A DNA stretch of 64,000 bases from Oscillospiraceae bacterium (GTDB lineage: Bacteria; Bacillota; Clostridia; Oscillospirales; Acutalibacteraceae). Positions 27,304 to 35,285 of this stretch are shown in pieces. Location: positions 304,128 through 368,127 of the forward strand of contig CAJTCS010000002.1 of the NCBI GenBank assembly GCA_910574995.1. Direction: 5' to 3'. The stretch's first letter is position 1. The number at the start of each line of letters is the position of its first letter. The notes below the pieces were generated by a model, which worked only from the letters and a program-made list of their open reading frames with translations, was not told where the DNA came from and searched no databases. A program made the translations under genes and the position numbers.

Positions 27304-27527
27304 GGTCCGTCCTCCTGTTCCATACGTCCCAGTATCTTGATCCCGTTTTCCCGCAAGACCGCTTCTGCGCTGTCCGCACCCTCTGGCACATATACGCCGT
27401 AGCCGCAGCCTTTCCCGTTCTCTGGGGGGATACGTTCTACATAGGCGCGTATCCCGCGCCGGAACAGCAGCTCTTTGCTTTTCATGGCATATGTGACAGA
27501 GCTGACCACAAATAAGGGCTTGCTCAA
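27300..27527 (-). CDS. DUF3343 protein, putative Se/S carrier
   Basis: This protein of about 75 residues has a TTG start at 27527 (AGGTGA site upstream); a longer frame lacks support. It matches DUF3343: SKPLFVVSSVTYAMKSKELL, then GIRAYVERIPPENGKGCGYG. The single Cys in GKGCGYG is the natural carrier residue for persulfide or selenide. The 4-base overlap with the cysteine desulfurase gene implies donor-acceptor pairing. The carrier role is a family hypothesis. Confidence 0.8.
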   Translation of the reverse strand: MSKPLFVVSSVTYAMKSKELLFRRGIRAYVERIPPENGKGCGYGVYVPEGADSAEAVLRENGIKILGRMEQEDGP

Positions 27528-27923
27528 AAAAATCACCTCGTTTGTCCTGACGCATACCCTCGCGCGCCGCTTTCCCAAAATAGCTGTAGGCCCGCCGGTA
27601 AGGCTGGTTATATAGCTTTCTATTAAGGAAATACAGCTGGGTACGCCCATTGTCCTATATGGCATCGACAGCTTAAAAAAGCTCTCACTTTATCCTATGC
27701 GCAGGGCTTGTTTTGGTGCGGGTGTGGGACATATCTGGCGGCTTTAGCAGACAGCAGGGGAAAATTTCCCGTAAAGCGGGTAAAAAAAGGCAAAACCCCT
27801 ATTTCCTACTGGAAACCGGGAAGAGAATATGTTACAATATGTGGGGGATTCCCAGCGCCCGGCATACAAGGCCGGCGCATGCCGGGCCCCCTGGAAGCCG
27901 AAAAGAAAAAGGAGTTACCGAAG
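27528..27923. other. 396-base divergent intergenic region
   Basis: This separates the minus-strand DUF3343/desulfurase pair from the plus-strand GHKL-like gene. On the plus strand an extended -10 promoter TGTTACAAT (27830-27838) is the best signal, with a poor TGGAAA -35 seventeen bases upstream. I found no clear minus-strand promoter and no gene. Confidence 0.45.
27810..27838 (+). promoter_or_regulatory. Extended -10 promoter of the GHKL-like gene
   Basis: TGTTACAAT (27830-27838) fits an extended -10 element. The -35 TGGAAA (27810-27815) at 17-base spacing is weak. It lies about 85 bases upstream of the ATG. Confidence 0.4.
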
Positions 27924-29234
27924 ATGACAAGCATTACCGTTGTACTCGCCTGTATGGCGGGGCTGTTCCTCACCCTGCTACAGGACCGCTACCGCATCTG
28001 CACGACCCTGGCCGGAGGGGCCGGGCTGTTCTTTCTGGCCCGCCTGGCTGCCGGGCCCATCGGCGGGCTGACAGAAGACCCGGCCCTTTCCGGCCAGCTT
28101 GCCTGCTGGGCAGGGGCGCTGTTATTTTTTGTGGGGTCCTTATTTTTCCATACTAATAATATAGTGCAGAAACTGTTCACGGCGTTGCTGGGCCCCTGCG
28201 GCTATGTATTTTTGGAGCTCTTCCTGCCCCTGGCCCTGGGGGCGCTGCCCTTTTCGGTGGCAGGCATACTGGGCGGGGTATTGGTCTTCCTGTTTACCCT
28301 TTCCTTCTACCTATTGCTAGGGCTGTGCCTATACCGGCCCCTGCGCCATTTCTGCGACCGGGACGTCTCTGGCTTTATGGTGGGCATGTGCCTGCTGCTG
28401 GGCCTTTTGTATGCGGCCTGCCTGGGGAAAGCCGATTTCCTCTTCCAGGGCACGCCGGCCGCGGGCCGGCTGCTGCTGGGCACCCTGCTGCTGGGCGGGA
28501 TGGTGTTCTGCTTCCGGTGCGTGTACCAGGCCGGGCGCTTCCGGGAAAAAACAATGTTGGAGGCTGCCCGCCGTAAGCTGATGGAAACGGAGGCCGGGGA
28601 CTTTGGCGATATGGTGGCGGCCGTGCGGGCGGTGCGCATGGCCCAGAAAAGCGGGGAGTATGCTTTAGATACGGTATATGTCATGCTGCAGGACGGGGTC
28701 CCCGAGCAGATCCCCGCTTATATATACACCACAAAGCACAGCTTCGCCGCCACCCCCATCCTGGCCAGCTATCACGAAAACCCCTATATAAACGCGGTGA
28801 TTGCCGTGAAAGCGGCCTATGCTATCCAGAACGGCGTGGATTTCCAATGCAACGCTTCCACCGGGCAGGTCCCCCTGAAAACCGCCGAGCTGTGCATCCT
28901 GTGCAACGAGCTCCTCTCCCGGGCCTGCCGGGAGGTATTGGCCTATGGGGGGGAGAAACGGCTGCGGTTCACCTGCATCCCAGCAGAGGACTCCCTGCGG
29001 CTGGAGGCTGTTTATACCGCCGACCCGCCGGAAAAGCCGTCCCTTTCCCCCAAAGGGTTGAAGGGCTGGAAGCTTTCCGAGCTGCTCCAGTGGTTTATAG
29101 AGGACGCCCCGGAGGAAGGGGACGACCTGAAGGGCCTGGAGAACACGGCGGAGACCGTACTGCTCCACAGCGGTAGCCTCTCTGTATCCCGGGGGGCCCA
29201 GGAGACCATACTGCAGGCCGTGCTGCGTTTTTGA
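27924..29234 (+). CDS. Membrane protein with degenerate GHKL (AgrC-like) domain
   Basis: This 436-residue protein starts at 27924 after AAGGAG. About six hydrophobic segments fill residues 1-200. The C-terminal half lines up with AgrC-type GHKL sensor kinases: ENPYINAVIAVKAAYAIQNG matches the usual NPVLDALLNYK block, and AELCILCNELLSRACREV matches the N-box region. The N-box lacks the usual DNAIEA residues, and no phosphoacceptor His is visible in the linker helix (210-260). The G-box is not recognisable either. It is therefore probably not an active kinase, but may still sense or scaffold. No response regulator gene is next to it. Confidence 0.65.
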   Translation: MTSITVVLACMAGLFLTLLQDRYRICTTLAGGAGLFFLARLAAGPIGGLTEDPALSGQLACWAGALLFFVGSLFFHTNNIVQKLFTALLGPCGYVFLELFLPLALGALPFSVAGILGGVLVFLFTLSFYLLLGLCLYRPLRHFCDRDVSGFMVGMCLLLGLLYAACLGKADFLFQGTPAAGRLLLGTLLLGGMVFCFRCVYQAGRFREKTMLEAARRKLMETEAGDFGDMVAAVRAVRMAQKSGEYALDTVYVMLQDGVPEQIPAYIYTTKHSFAATPILASYHENPYINAVIAVKAAYAIQNGVDFQCNASTGQVPLKTAELCILCNELLSRACREVLAYGGEKRLRFTCIPAEDSLRLEAVYTADPPEKPSLSPKGLKGWKLSELLQWFIEDAPEEGDDLKGLENTAETVLLHSGSLSVSRGAQETILQAVLRF

Positions 29235-29270
29235 CACATCCCTTCACTCCCCCCCTGCCCACGGCAAGGC

Positions 29271-29289
29271 GCCCCGCTGGAAGCGGGGC
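29271..29289 (+). terminator. Hairpin after the GHKL-like gene
   Basis: GCCCCGC and GCGGGGC form a 7-bp stem with a 5-base loop, 36 bases after the stop. There is no U tract. Confidence 0.35.
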
Positions 29290-29333
29290 CTGACGGGGGG
29301 CAATCCAAACGAAAGGAAGGAAAATTTCATCCT

Positions 29334-30461
29334 ATGGACAACAACACCCTTTGCACACCCCAGATCCTAGCGGCTTTCGGGCTGGACCCCGGCGCTGCTG
29401 TCAAGCCTTTGTTAAGCGGCCATATCAACAGCACCTTCGTGGCGGGGGACCAGCCTGGGGACCGCTATATCCTCCAGCGCATCAACCGCTTTGTATTCCC
29501 CTCCCCCAGCGATATTATGGAAAACATAGGCGGGGTCACCGAATTTCTGCGGGAAAAGATCCTGGCAAGGGGCGGGGATCCCGCCCGTGAAACCTTGTCC
29601 ATCCGTCCTGCCGGTTCGGGCGCTCCGCTGTATATAGACGGGGCTGGCGAGCCCTGGCGGTGCATGCCCTATATCGAGGGCGCCACCTCCCACGAAACAC
29701 CGGAAAACCTTTCCATGCTGGAAGAGGCGGGATGGGCTTTCGGGAACTTCCAGCGGATGCTTAGCGATTATCCTGCCCACACCCTCCACGAGATCATCCC
29801 GGATTTCCACAATACCCCCGCCCGTTTCCGCCAACTGTTGGAAGCTGTGAAGAACGATAAGGCCGGGCGTGTGGGACAGGTCCAAGGGGAGCTGGCGTTT
29901 GCGTATAAGCGGGAACAGGAGTGCGCCCGGCTTACGGGCCTATTGGAAAAAGGGGAACTGCCCCTGCGTGTCACCCACAACGACACCAAAATGAGCAACA
30001 TTTTGCTGGACGACGAAACCGGCAAGGCCGTGTGTGTCATCGACCTGGACACCGTGATGCCCGGCCTGTGCGCTTTCGATTTCGGCGATTCCATCCGGGC
30101 TGGGGCCGCCACCGCCGCCGAGGACGAGACCGACCTTTCCAAGGTCCGCTTCGACCTGGCCCGGTATGGGGCCTACGCCAAGGGGTTCCTTTCCGCCGCT
30201 GGGGACGCCCTGACCCCCCAGGAGCTGGAAACCCTGCCAGACGGCGCCATCCTGATGACCCTGGAAGTGGGGCTGCGTTTTTTGGCGGACTATCTCAATG
30301 GGGACGTGTACTTCCGCACCGCCTATCCCCAGCACAACCTGGACCGGGCCCGGAACCAGTTTAAGCTAGTAGAGGAAATGGAGGCCGCCCGGGAAGATAT
30401 GGGCCGGATCATCCGGGAAACCTTGGCTGGAAGCGGGGCGGGAAGGGCTGCTGAAAAATAA
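29334..30461 (+). CDS. Phosphotransferase family protein, N-acetylhexosamine 1-kinase-like
   Basis: This 375-residue APH-fold kinase is closest in pattern to NahK/LnpB-type N-acetylhexosamine kinases. The ATP-binding N-lobe has LLSGHINSTFVA; the catalytic loop is VTHNDTKMSNILLDD (Asp in HNDTKxxN), and the metal block is CVIDLDTVMPG. NahK phosphorylates GlcNAc or GalNAc at the anomeric carbon in mucin and milk glycan use. The Shine-Dalgarno GGAAGG is rather far (about 13 bases) from the ATG. A sugar oxidoreductase gene follows, fitting carbohydrate metabolism; the exact sugar is not proven. Confidence 0.82.
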   Translation: MDNNTLCTPQILAAFGLDPGAAVKPLLSGHINSTFVAGDQPGDRYILQRINRFVFPSPSDIMENIGGVTEFLREKILARGGDPARETLSIRPAGSGAPLYIDGAGEPWRCMPYIEGATSHETPENLSMLEEAGWAFGNFQRMLSDYPAHTLHEIIPDFHNTPARFRQLLEAVKNDKAGRVGQVQGELAFAYKREQECARLTGLLEKGELPLRVTHNDTKMSNILLDDETGKAVCVIDLDTVMPGLCAFDFGDSIRAGAATAAEDETDLSKVRFDLARYGAYAKGFLSAAGDALTPQELETLPDGAILMTLEVGLRFLADYLNGDVYFRTAYPQHNLDRARNQFKLVEEMEAAREDMGRIIRETLAGSGAGRAAEK

Positions 30462-30485
30462 AGGGAAATAAACCTGGAAAACCCC

Positions 30486-30514
30486 TTGCACTTTTTCCAC
30501 CGGTGGTGTACACT
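30486..30514 (+). promoter_or_regulatory. Promoter with embedded palindrome before the Gfo/Idh/MocA gene
   Basis: TTGCAC (30486-30491) and TACACT (30509-30514) are 17 bases apart. The spacer contains the perfect palindrome CCACCGGTGG (30497-30506), a plausible repressor site. Confidence 0.55.
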
Positions 30515-30610
30515 GTTAGAGATCAGCCGCCTGGTTTTGTGGGATTTGCACGGGACAGCGGCAGGATACCCAAGAAAAATTGCTTTCAGGACAGAAAGGA
30601 TGTATGCAAC

Positions 30611-31579
30611 ATGAAAACAGCAGTCATCGGCGCATGGCACGTCCACACCCGCGAGTACACCACCGCCCTGCAGAACAACCCCAAAACCGAGCTTTGCTGC
30701 CTGTGGGATGACGACCCCCAGCGCGGCCAAGAGATGGCCGACAAATTTGGTATCCCCTTCCAGCCGGACCTGCAGGCCATCTGGGACGACAAGTCCATCG
30801 ATTCCGTGGCCATTACCACCGCTACCAACCAGCACACAGAGGTCCTGATGGCCGCTGCCAAGGCTGGGAAACATATCTTTACAGAGAAGGTGCTGGCTTT
30901 CACCAACGAAGAAGCCGAGCAGATTGCCAAAGCCATCAAGGAAAGCGGCGTGAAGTTCACCATCTCCTATCCCCACAAGACCTGGCCCACCCTGAAAGCC
31001 GCCAAGGAATTGGTGGACAGCGGCAAGCTGGGGCAGATCACCTATGCCCGCGTACACAATTTCCACAACGGAAGTACTGCCGGCTGGCTGCCTCCCCACT
31101 TCTATGACGCTACCCAGACCGGCGGCGGCGCCATGATGGACCTGGGCGCGCACCCCATGTATACCTTGAACTGGTTTATGGGAGAGCCTAAATCCATCGT
31201 TTCCATGTTCACCACTGTTACAGGCAAGCCTGTCGAGGACAATGCTGTGTCTGTCATTGAGTTCGAAGGCGGTGCTATCGGCGTTTCTGAGACTGGCTTT
31301 GTCACCACCGGCATCCCCTATGTATTGGAGATGAGCGGCACTAAGGGTTCTTTGATGGTCCACAATGATATCCTGGAGTATAGCTGTGAGGAGACAGATA
31401 ACAAGCTGGTTCAGAAGACCGACCTGCCTGAAAAGTCCACCATGCCTATTGACGCTTGGATCGATGCGGTAAACGGCATTGGGGAAGCCCCTAACGGCAT
31501 AGACGACGCTGTGGCCCTGACCAAATTCATGGTTGGCGCTTACGAAGCCTACAAGACCGGCAAAAAATATACCTTCTAA
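30611..31579 (+). CDS. Gfo/Idh/MocA family oxidoreductase
   Basis: This is a 322-residue NAD(P)-dependent sugar or inositol-type dehydrogenase. The N-terminal Rossmann fold has a VIGAWHVHTREY nucleotide loop (not the usual GxGxxG form) and the domain-closing TEKVLAFTNEEAE, matching the family EKPxA block. The C-terminal domain includes GGGAMMDLGAHPMYTLNW with the typical GGGxxxDxGxHxxD-like catalytic His. Codon usage is slightly less GC-rich toward the 3' end. It has its own promoter and ends at a bidirectional terminator. Confidence 0.9.
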   Translation: MKTAVIGAWHVHTREYTTALQNNPKTELCCLWDDDPQRGQEMADKFGIPFQPDLQAIWDDKSIDSVAITTATNQHTEVLMAAAKAGKHIFTEKVLAFTNEEAEQIAKAIKESGVKFTISYPHKTWPTLKAAKELVDSGKLGQITYARVHNFHNGSTAGWLPPHFYDATQTGGGAMMDLGAHPMYTLNWFMGEPKSIVSMFTTVTGKPVEDNAVSVIEFEGGAIGVSETGFVTTGIPYVLEMSGTKGSLMVHNDILEYSCEETDNKLVQKTDLPEKSTMPIDAWIDAVNGIGEAPNGIDDAVALTKFMVGAYEAYKTGKKYTF

Positions 31580-31603
31580 AAAACACATCTGCATATATCT
31601 ATT

Positions 31604-31643
31604 AAAAAGCAAGGCTGCCCGGAATCTGGCAGCCTTGCTTTTT
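31604..31643. terminator. Bidirectional terminator between the oxidoreductase and ileS
   Basis: AAAAAGCAAGGCTGCC (31604-31619) pairs with GGCAGCCTTGCTTTTT (31628-31643), 16 bp with an 8-base loop. It can terminate both convergent transcripts. Confidence 0.9.
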
Positions 31644-31705
31644 TTGTACGTGTTCCCTCTTTGCTACCTTCTTAATAAAAAGCCATACCAGCTTAGAACC
31701 ACATT

Positions 31706-31731
31706 ATCTGCATATAAAAATATATGCAGAT
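31706..31731. repeat. AT-rich palindromic repeat, third arm nearby
   Basis: ATCTGCATATA (31706-31716) and its complement (31721-31731) flank AAAA. A third copy of the same arm sits at 31587-31597, so the unit occurs three times in 150 bases. The region is far richer in A+T than its neighbours. Its function is unknown; on the minus strand it could help end the ileS transcript. Confidence 0.5.
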
Positions 31732-31789
31732 GTTGCTATCGTTCTTATAGTCCATATAGTCTAAAAATACTTTTTCTCAACTTGTATGG

Positions 31790-34700
31790 TTATACCCTAT
31801 CCACACGCTTCACGCCGAAGCTGGTCTGCTCGCCATTCACATCCCATTCTGCGGTAAACCCATCCAGCGTACCATACTGGCAGGATTCCCCCAGCACGTC
31901 CCGCAGGATGGACCGCTCGTTGTCCCGCAGCACTTGGGCTATCTTCCCGCTGCCCTGCTGGTAGACCTGGATATGGTCGGTCACATGGAAGCCTGCGTCC
32001 TTGCGCATAGATTGCAGCTTCGATACGATCTCCCGCACAAAGCCCTCTTCAACCAGCGTATCGGACAAAGCTGTATCCAGCACTACAGTCAGCCCCTTTT
32101 CAGAAACAGAGGTGAAGCCCTCTTTCTGCGCCGCGTCGACAAGCAGCTCTTCCGGGGTAAGCGTCACATCCCCATCCGGCAAGGCGACTGTCAGGCTCCC
32201 TTCCTGGTCCAGCTGATTTTTGGCGGCAGAGCCATCCAATCCCTGCAGCGCCTCCCGCAAAGCACCCAACCGCTTGCCCAGCTTTTTGCCCAACAGCTTC
32301 AGCTGGGGCTTGAAGGTATAGGAAGTAAAAGCGGACATGTCGCTTAAGAACGTCAGCTCTTTTACGTTCAATTCTTGCTTAATGATGTCCTGATAGAGCT
32401 CGCCCAACCCGGCCGCCGCATCTGTATACAGCTTTTGCAGGGGCTGGCGATTCTTGATACCTGATAAGTTCCGGGCGGCGCGGCCCTGGGTTACGATACG
32501 GAGCACCTCGTCCATGTCGCTTTCCAGCTTTTGATCGATATAGGCCACCTGGCACATTGGGAAAGGGCACAGGTGCACGCTCTCCGGCGCGGAAGCGTCT
32601 ACCGAGCGCACCAGGTTCTGATAGATCTCCTCGCTGATGAAGGGGACCATGGGGGCGCACAGCTGGGCGGTGGTGACCAGGGCTGTATACAGCGTCATAT
32701 AGGCGGCGGTCTTGTCGGCCGCTTCCCCCTGCACCCAGAAACGGGCCCGGCTGCGCCGGACATACCAATTGCTCATCTCGTCCACAAAGGCCTGCAGGGC
32801 CCGGGCGGTCTCGGGAACCTTATAGCCTGCCAAATACTGGTCCACTGCCTGTATGGTAGAATGCAGCCGGGACAGCAGCCACTTATCCATCACAGCCAGC
32901 TGGCAGTCTTCCAGCTTATATTGGGAAGCGTCGAAACTATCGATGTTGGCGTACAGTACAAAGAACGCATAGGTGTTCCACAGGGTAGAGAAGAATTTCT
33001 TCTGCCCCTCTATTACGGTTTTTTTACTGAAGTTTTTGGGCAGCCAGGGGGCCGAACAGGTATAGAAGAACCACCGCAGGCTGTCCGCGCCAAAGGTTTG
33101 CAGGGCCTCCATGGGCTCTACCGCATTGCCCTTGGACTTACTCATTTTCTTGCCTTCCTCGTCCTGCACCAAGCCCATCACCAGTACGTTCTTATAGGGG
33201 GCCTTGCCGAACAGCAAGGTCGAGATGGCCAGCAGGGAATAGAACCAGCCCCGGGTCTGGTCCACGGCCTCGGAGATAAAGTCGGCCGGGAACTGGCTTT
33301 CAAAAAGCTCTTTATTTTCAAAAGGATAGTGGTACTGGGCAAAGGGCATAGCGCCGGAATCGAACCAGCAGTCGATAACCTCGGGCACCCGGCGCATCTG
33401 CTTGCCACAGTGGGGGCAGGTGATCGTCACCTCGTCCACATAGGGCCGGTGGAGCTCCACCTCCCCGGGGCAGTTGGGGGACATTTCTTTCAGCTCTGCT
33501 ATGCTGCCAATGGCGTGCCGGTGGCCGCATTCGCACTCCCAGATATTCAGGGGCGTGCCCCAATACCGGTTGCGGCTGACGGCCCAGTCCTGGACGTTTT
33601 CCAGCCAGTCGCCAAAACGGCCCTTGCCGATGCTCTCGGGCAGCCAGTTGACTGTATTGTTGTTTTGGATAAGCTGCTCTTTCACCTCCGACATCTTGAT
33701 ATACCAGCTCTCCCGGGCGTAGTAGATCAACGGGGTGTCGCACCGCCAGCAGAAGGGGTAGCTATGCTCGAACTTGGGTGCGGAGAACAACAGGCCCCGC
33801 TTGTCCAGGTCTACCAGGATCTCCTTGTCAGCGTCCTTGCAGAAAACCCCAGGCCACTTGGTCTCCTGGGTCATCTGGCCTTTCTGGTCCACCAGCTGCA
33901 CCAAAGGCAGGCCGTATTTCCGGCCCACCTTAGCGTCGTCCTCGCCGAAAGCCGGGGCGATGTGCACGATACCCGTACCGTCTGTCAGGGTAACGTAGTC
34001 GTCGCACACCACATACCAGCACTTCTCCTGGGGGTGGACGAAATCGAACAAGGGTTCATATTCCTTGTGTTCCAAATCCGCGCCTTTGCAGGTCTCCAGT
34101 ACGGTGTAATTCCCCTCGCCCAGCACGGCGTCGCACAGGGCGGCGGCCAGGTAATAGGTTTCCGTCTTATCCTCTTTGGTATAGCTTACCTTTACATACT
34201 CCTCCCCGGCATTGACGCACAATGCCACATTGGACGGCAGGGTCCAGGGGGTGGTGGTCCAGGCCAGGATATAGGCGTCCTCACCCTTGCACTTGAACTT
34301 GGCGATGGCCGAACGCTCTTTCACGTCCTTATAGCCCTGGGCTACCTCGTGGGAGGAAAGGGGCGTGCCACAGCGGGGGCAGTAAGGTACGATCTTGAAC
34401 CCCTTATAGAGAAGCCCTTTGTCCCAAATCTGCTTCAGGGCCCACCACTCAGATTCGATAAAGCTGTTGTGGTAGGTGACGTAAGGGTCTTCCATATCCG
34501 CCCAGAAACCCACGGCCCGGGAAAAATCCTCCCACATGCCCTTATATTTCCACACGCTTTCTTTACACTTGTCGATAAAGGGCGCGATGCCGTACTCCTC
34601 AATCTGCTCTTTCCCGTTGATCTCCAGCAGCTTCTCCACTTCCAGCTCTACAGGCAGGCCATGGGTATCCCAGCCGGCCTTACGGCGGACCAGCTTGCCC

Positions 34701-34930
34701 TTCATGGTCTGATACCGGGGGAACATATCCTTAAAGGCCCGGGTTTCCAAGTGGCCGATGTGGGGCCGGCCGTTGGCGGTGGGGGGGCCGTCGTAAAAGG
34801 TATAGGCCGGGGCAGCATGCCGTTCCTCCACGCTTTTTTCAAAGACCCGGCGCTCACGCCAGAAAGCCTCGGTGGCCTTTTCCCGTTCCACAAAATTCAG
34901 GTCTGGGGAAACTTCCTTGTACATACTCAT
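31790..34930 (-). CDS. ileS: Isoleucine-tRNA ligase
   Basis: This 1046-residue class I synthetase charges tRNA-Ile. The start at 34930 (MSMYKEVSPDLNFVERE) follows GCGGAG. The HIGH motif is GRPHIGHLETR and the KMSKS motif is KKMSKSKGN. The editing CP1 domain has DYVTLTDGTGIVHIAPAFGEDD. Zinc-type cysteine pairs are seen in YCPRCG, CWRCDTP, CECGHRH and CPHCGKQM. The length and C-terminal layout look like the eukaryote-like, type 2 IleS, which is often less sensitive to mupirocin; this needs phylogeny. It is controlled by the T-box leader upstream. Confidence 0.96.
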   Translation of the reverse strand: MSMYKEVSPDLNFVEREKATEAFWRERRVFEKSVEERHAAPAYTFYDGPPTANGRPHIGHLETRAFKDMFPRYQTMKGKLVRRKAGWDTHGLPVELEVEKLLEINGKEQIEEYGIAPFIDKCKESVWKYKGMWEDFSRAVGFWADMEDPYVTYHNSFIESEWWALKQIWDKGLLYKGFKIVPYCPRCGTPLSSHEVAQGYKDVKERSAIAKFKCKGEDAYILAWTTTPWTLPSNVALCVNAGEEYVKVSYTKEDKTETYYLAAALCDAVLGEGNYTVLETCKGADLEHKEYEPLFDFVHPQEKCWYVVCDDYVTLTDGTGIVHIAPAFGEDDAKVGRKYGLPLVQLVDQKGQMTQETKWPGVFCKDADKEILVDLDKRGLLFSAPKFEHSYPFCWRCDTPLIYYARESWYIKMSEVKEQLIQNNNTVNWLPESIGKGRFGDWLENVQDWAVSRNRYWGTPLNIWECECGHRHAIGSIAELKEMSPNCPGEVELHRPYVDEVTITCPHCGKQMRRVPEVIDCWFDSGAMPFAQYHYPFENKELFESQFPADFISEAVDQTRGWFYSLLAISTLLFGKAPYKNVLVMGLVQDEEGKKMSKSKGNAVEPMEALQTFGADSLRWFFYTCSAPWLPKNFSKKTVIEGQKKFFSTLWNTYAFFVLYANIDSFDASQYKLEDCQLAVMDKWLLSRLHSTIQAVDQYLAGYKVPETARALQAFVDEMSNWYVRRSRARFWVQGEAADKTAAYMTLYTALVTTAQLCAPMVPFISEEIYQNLVRSVDASAPESVHLCPFPMCQVAYIDQKLESDMDEVLRIVTQGRAARNLSGIKNRQPLQKLYTDAAAGLGELYQDIIKQELNVKELTFLSDMSAFTSYTFKPQLKLLGKKLGKRLGALREALQGLDGSAAKNQLDQEGSLTVALPDGDVTLTPEELLVDAAQKEGFTSVSEKGLTVVLDTALSDTLVEEGFVREIVSKLQSMRKDAGFHVTDHIQVYQQGSGKIAQVLRDNERSILRDVLGESCQYGTLDGFTAEWDVNGEQTSFGVKRVDRV

Positions 34931-34975
34931 GTATATCTCCGCCTTTCTCAGATTTTCTGCCGTAAATCCACAGCA

Positions 34976-35250
34976 AAAAGCCCCCGCCCCGCGCAAACGG
35001 GACGAGGGCATTCCTCGCTGTACCACCCATTCCGGCATATCGTGCGGGCTTTCGCGCCGCCTGAATACACGCCCCGGTAACGGTGGGGGGCCGGCTGTGC
35101 TTACTGGGCCAAACAAGAAAAAAGGCCTTTCAGCTTGCGACTTAGGAGGGATGCGCAAAGCGTGCTACTGATACCGGCTTCCACCTTCCGCCGGCTCTCT
35201 GGGATGTTCGCCCCGCCGCGCCTGTCTCCATCACAGTCTTTCGTCCTATT
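34976..35250 (-). ncRNA. T-box riboswitch (tRNA-Ile responsive)
   Basis: The minus-strand leader of ileS carries the T-box sequence TGGGTGGTACAGCG (35029-35016). The terminator hairpin (arms 34980-34991 and 34998-35009, 12 bp with G-U pairs, then a T run) follows. The stem I apical region at 35174-35200 contains AGAGAG, a GGTGGAAG element and the GCCGG pairing typical of T-boxes. A candidate specifier codon ATC (35172-35170) lies just after stem I on its 3' side, matching Ile. Uncharged tRNA-Ile would stabilise the antiterminator and turn on ileS. Confidence 0.92.
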
Positions 35251-35256
35251 AGGGGT

Positions 35257-35285
35257 ATTGTACACCATTTCTCTTTGCAAGTCAA
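35257..35285 (-). promoter_or_regulatory. Sigma-A promoter of the T-box/ileS transcript
   Basis: TTGACT (35285-35280) and TACAAT (35262-35257) are exactly 17 bases apart. The -35 box overlaps the stop codon of the upstream C39-like gene. Confidence 0.8.

Noticed and set aside
27924..29234. Active agr-type sensor kinase
   Set aside because: The phosphoacceptor His and N-box residues are not visible and no response regulator is next to it.
30323..31612. 429-codon minus-strand open frame
   Set aside because: It is antisense to the Gfo/Idh/MocA gene and the end of the kinase gene, with no ribosome-binding site; the plus-strand frames have clear families.
32531..35080. 849-codon plus-strand open frame
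   Set aside because: It lies entirely antisense to ileS, has no ribosome-binding site and no recognisable domains; it is a by-product of G+C-rich codons on the other strand.
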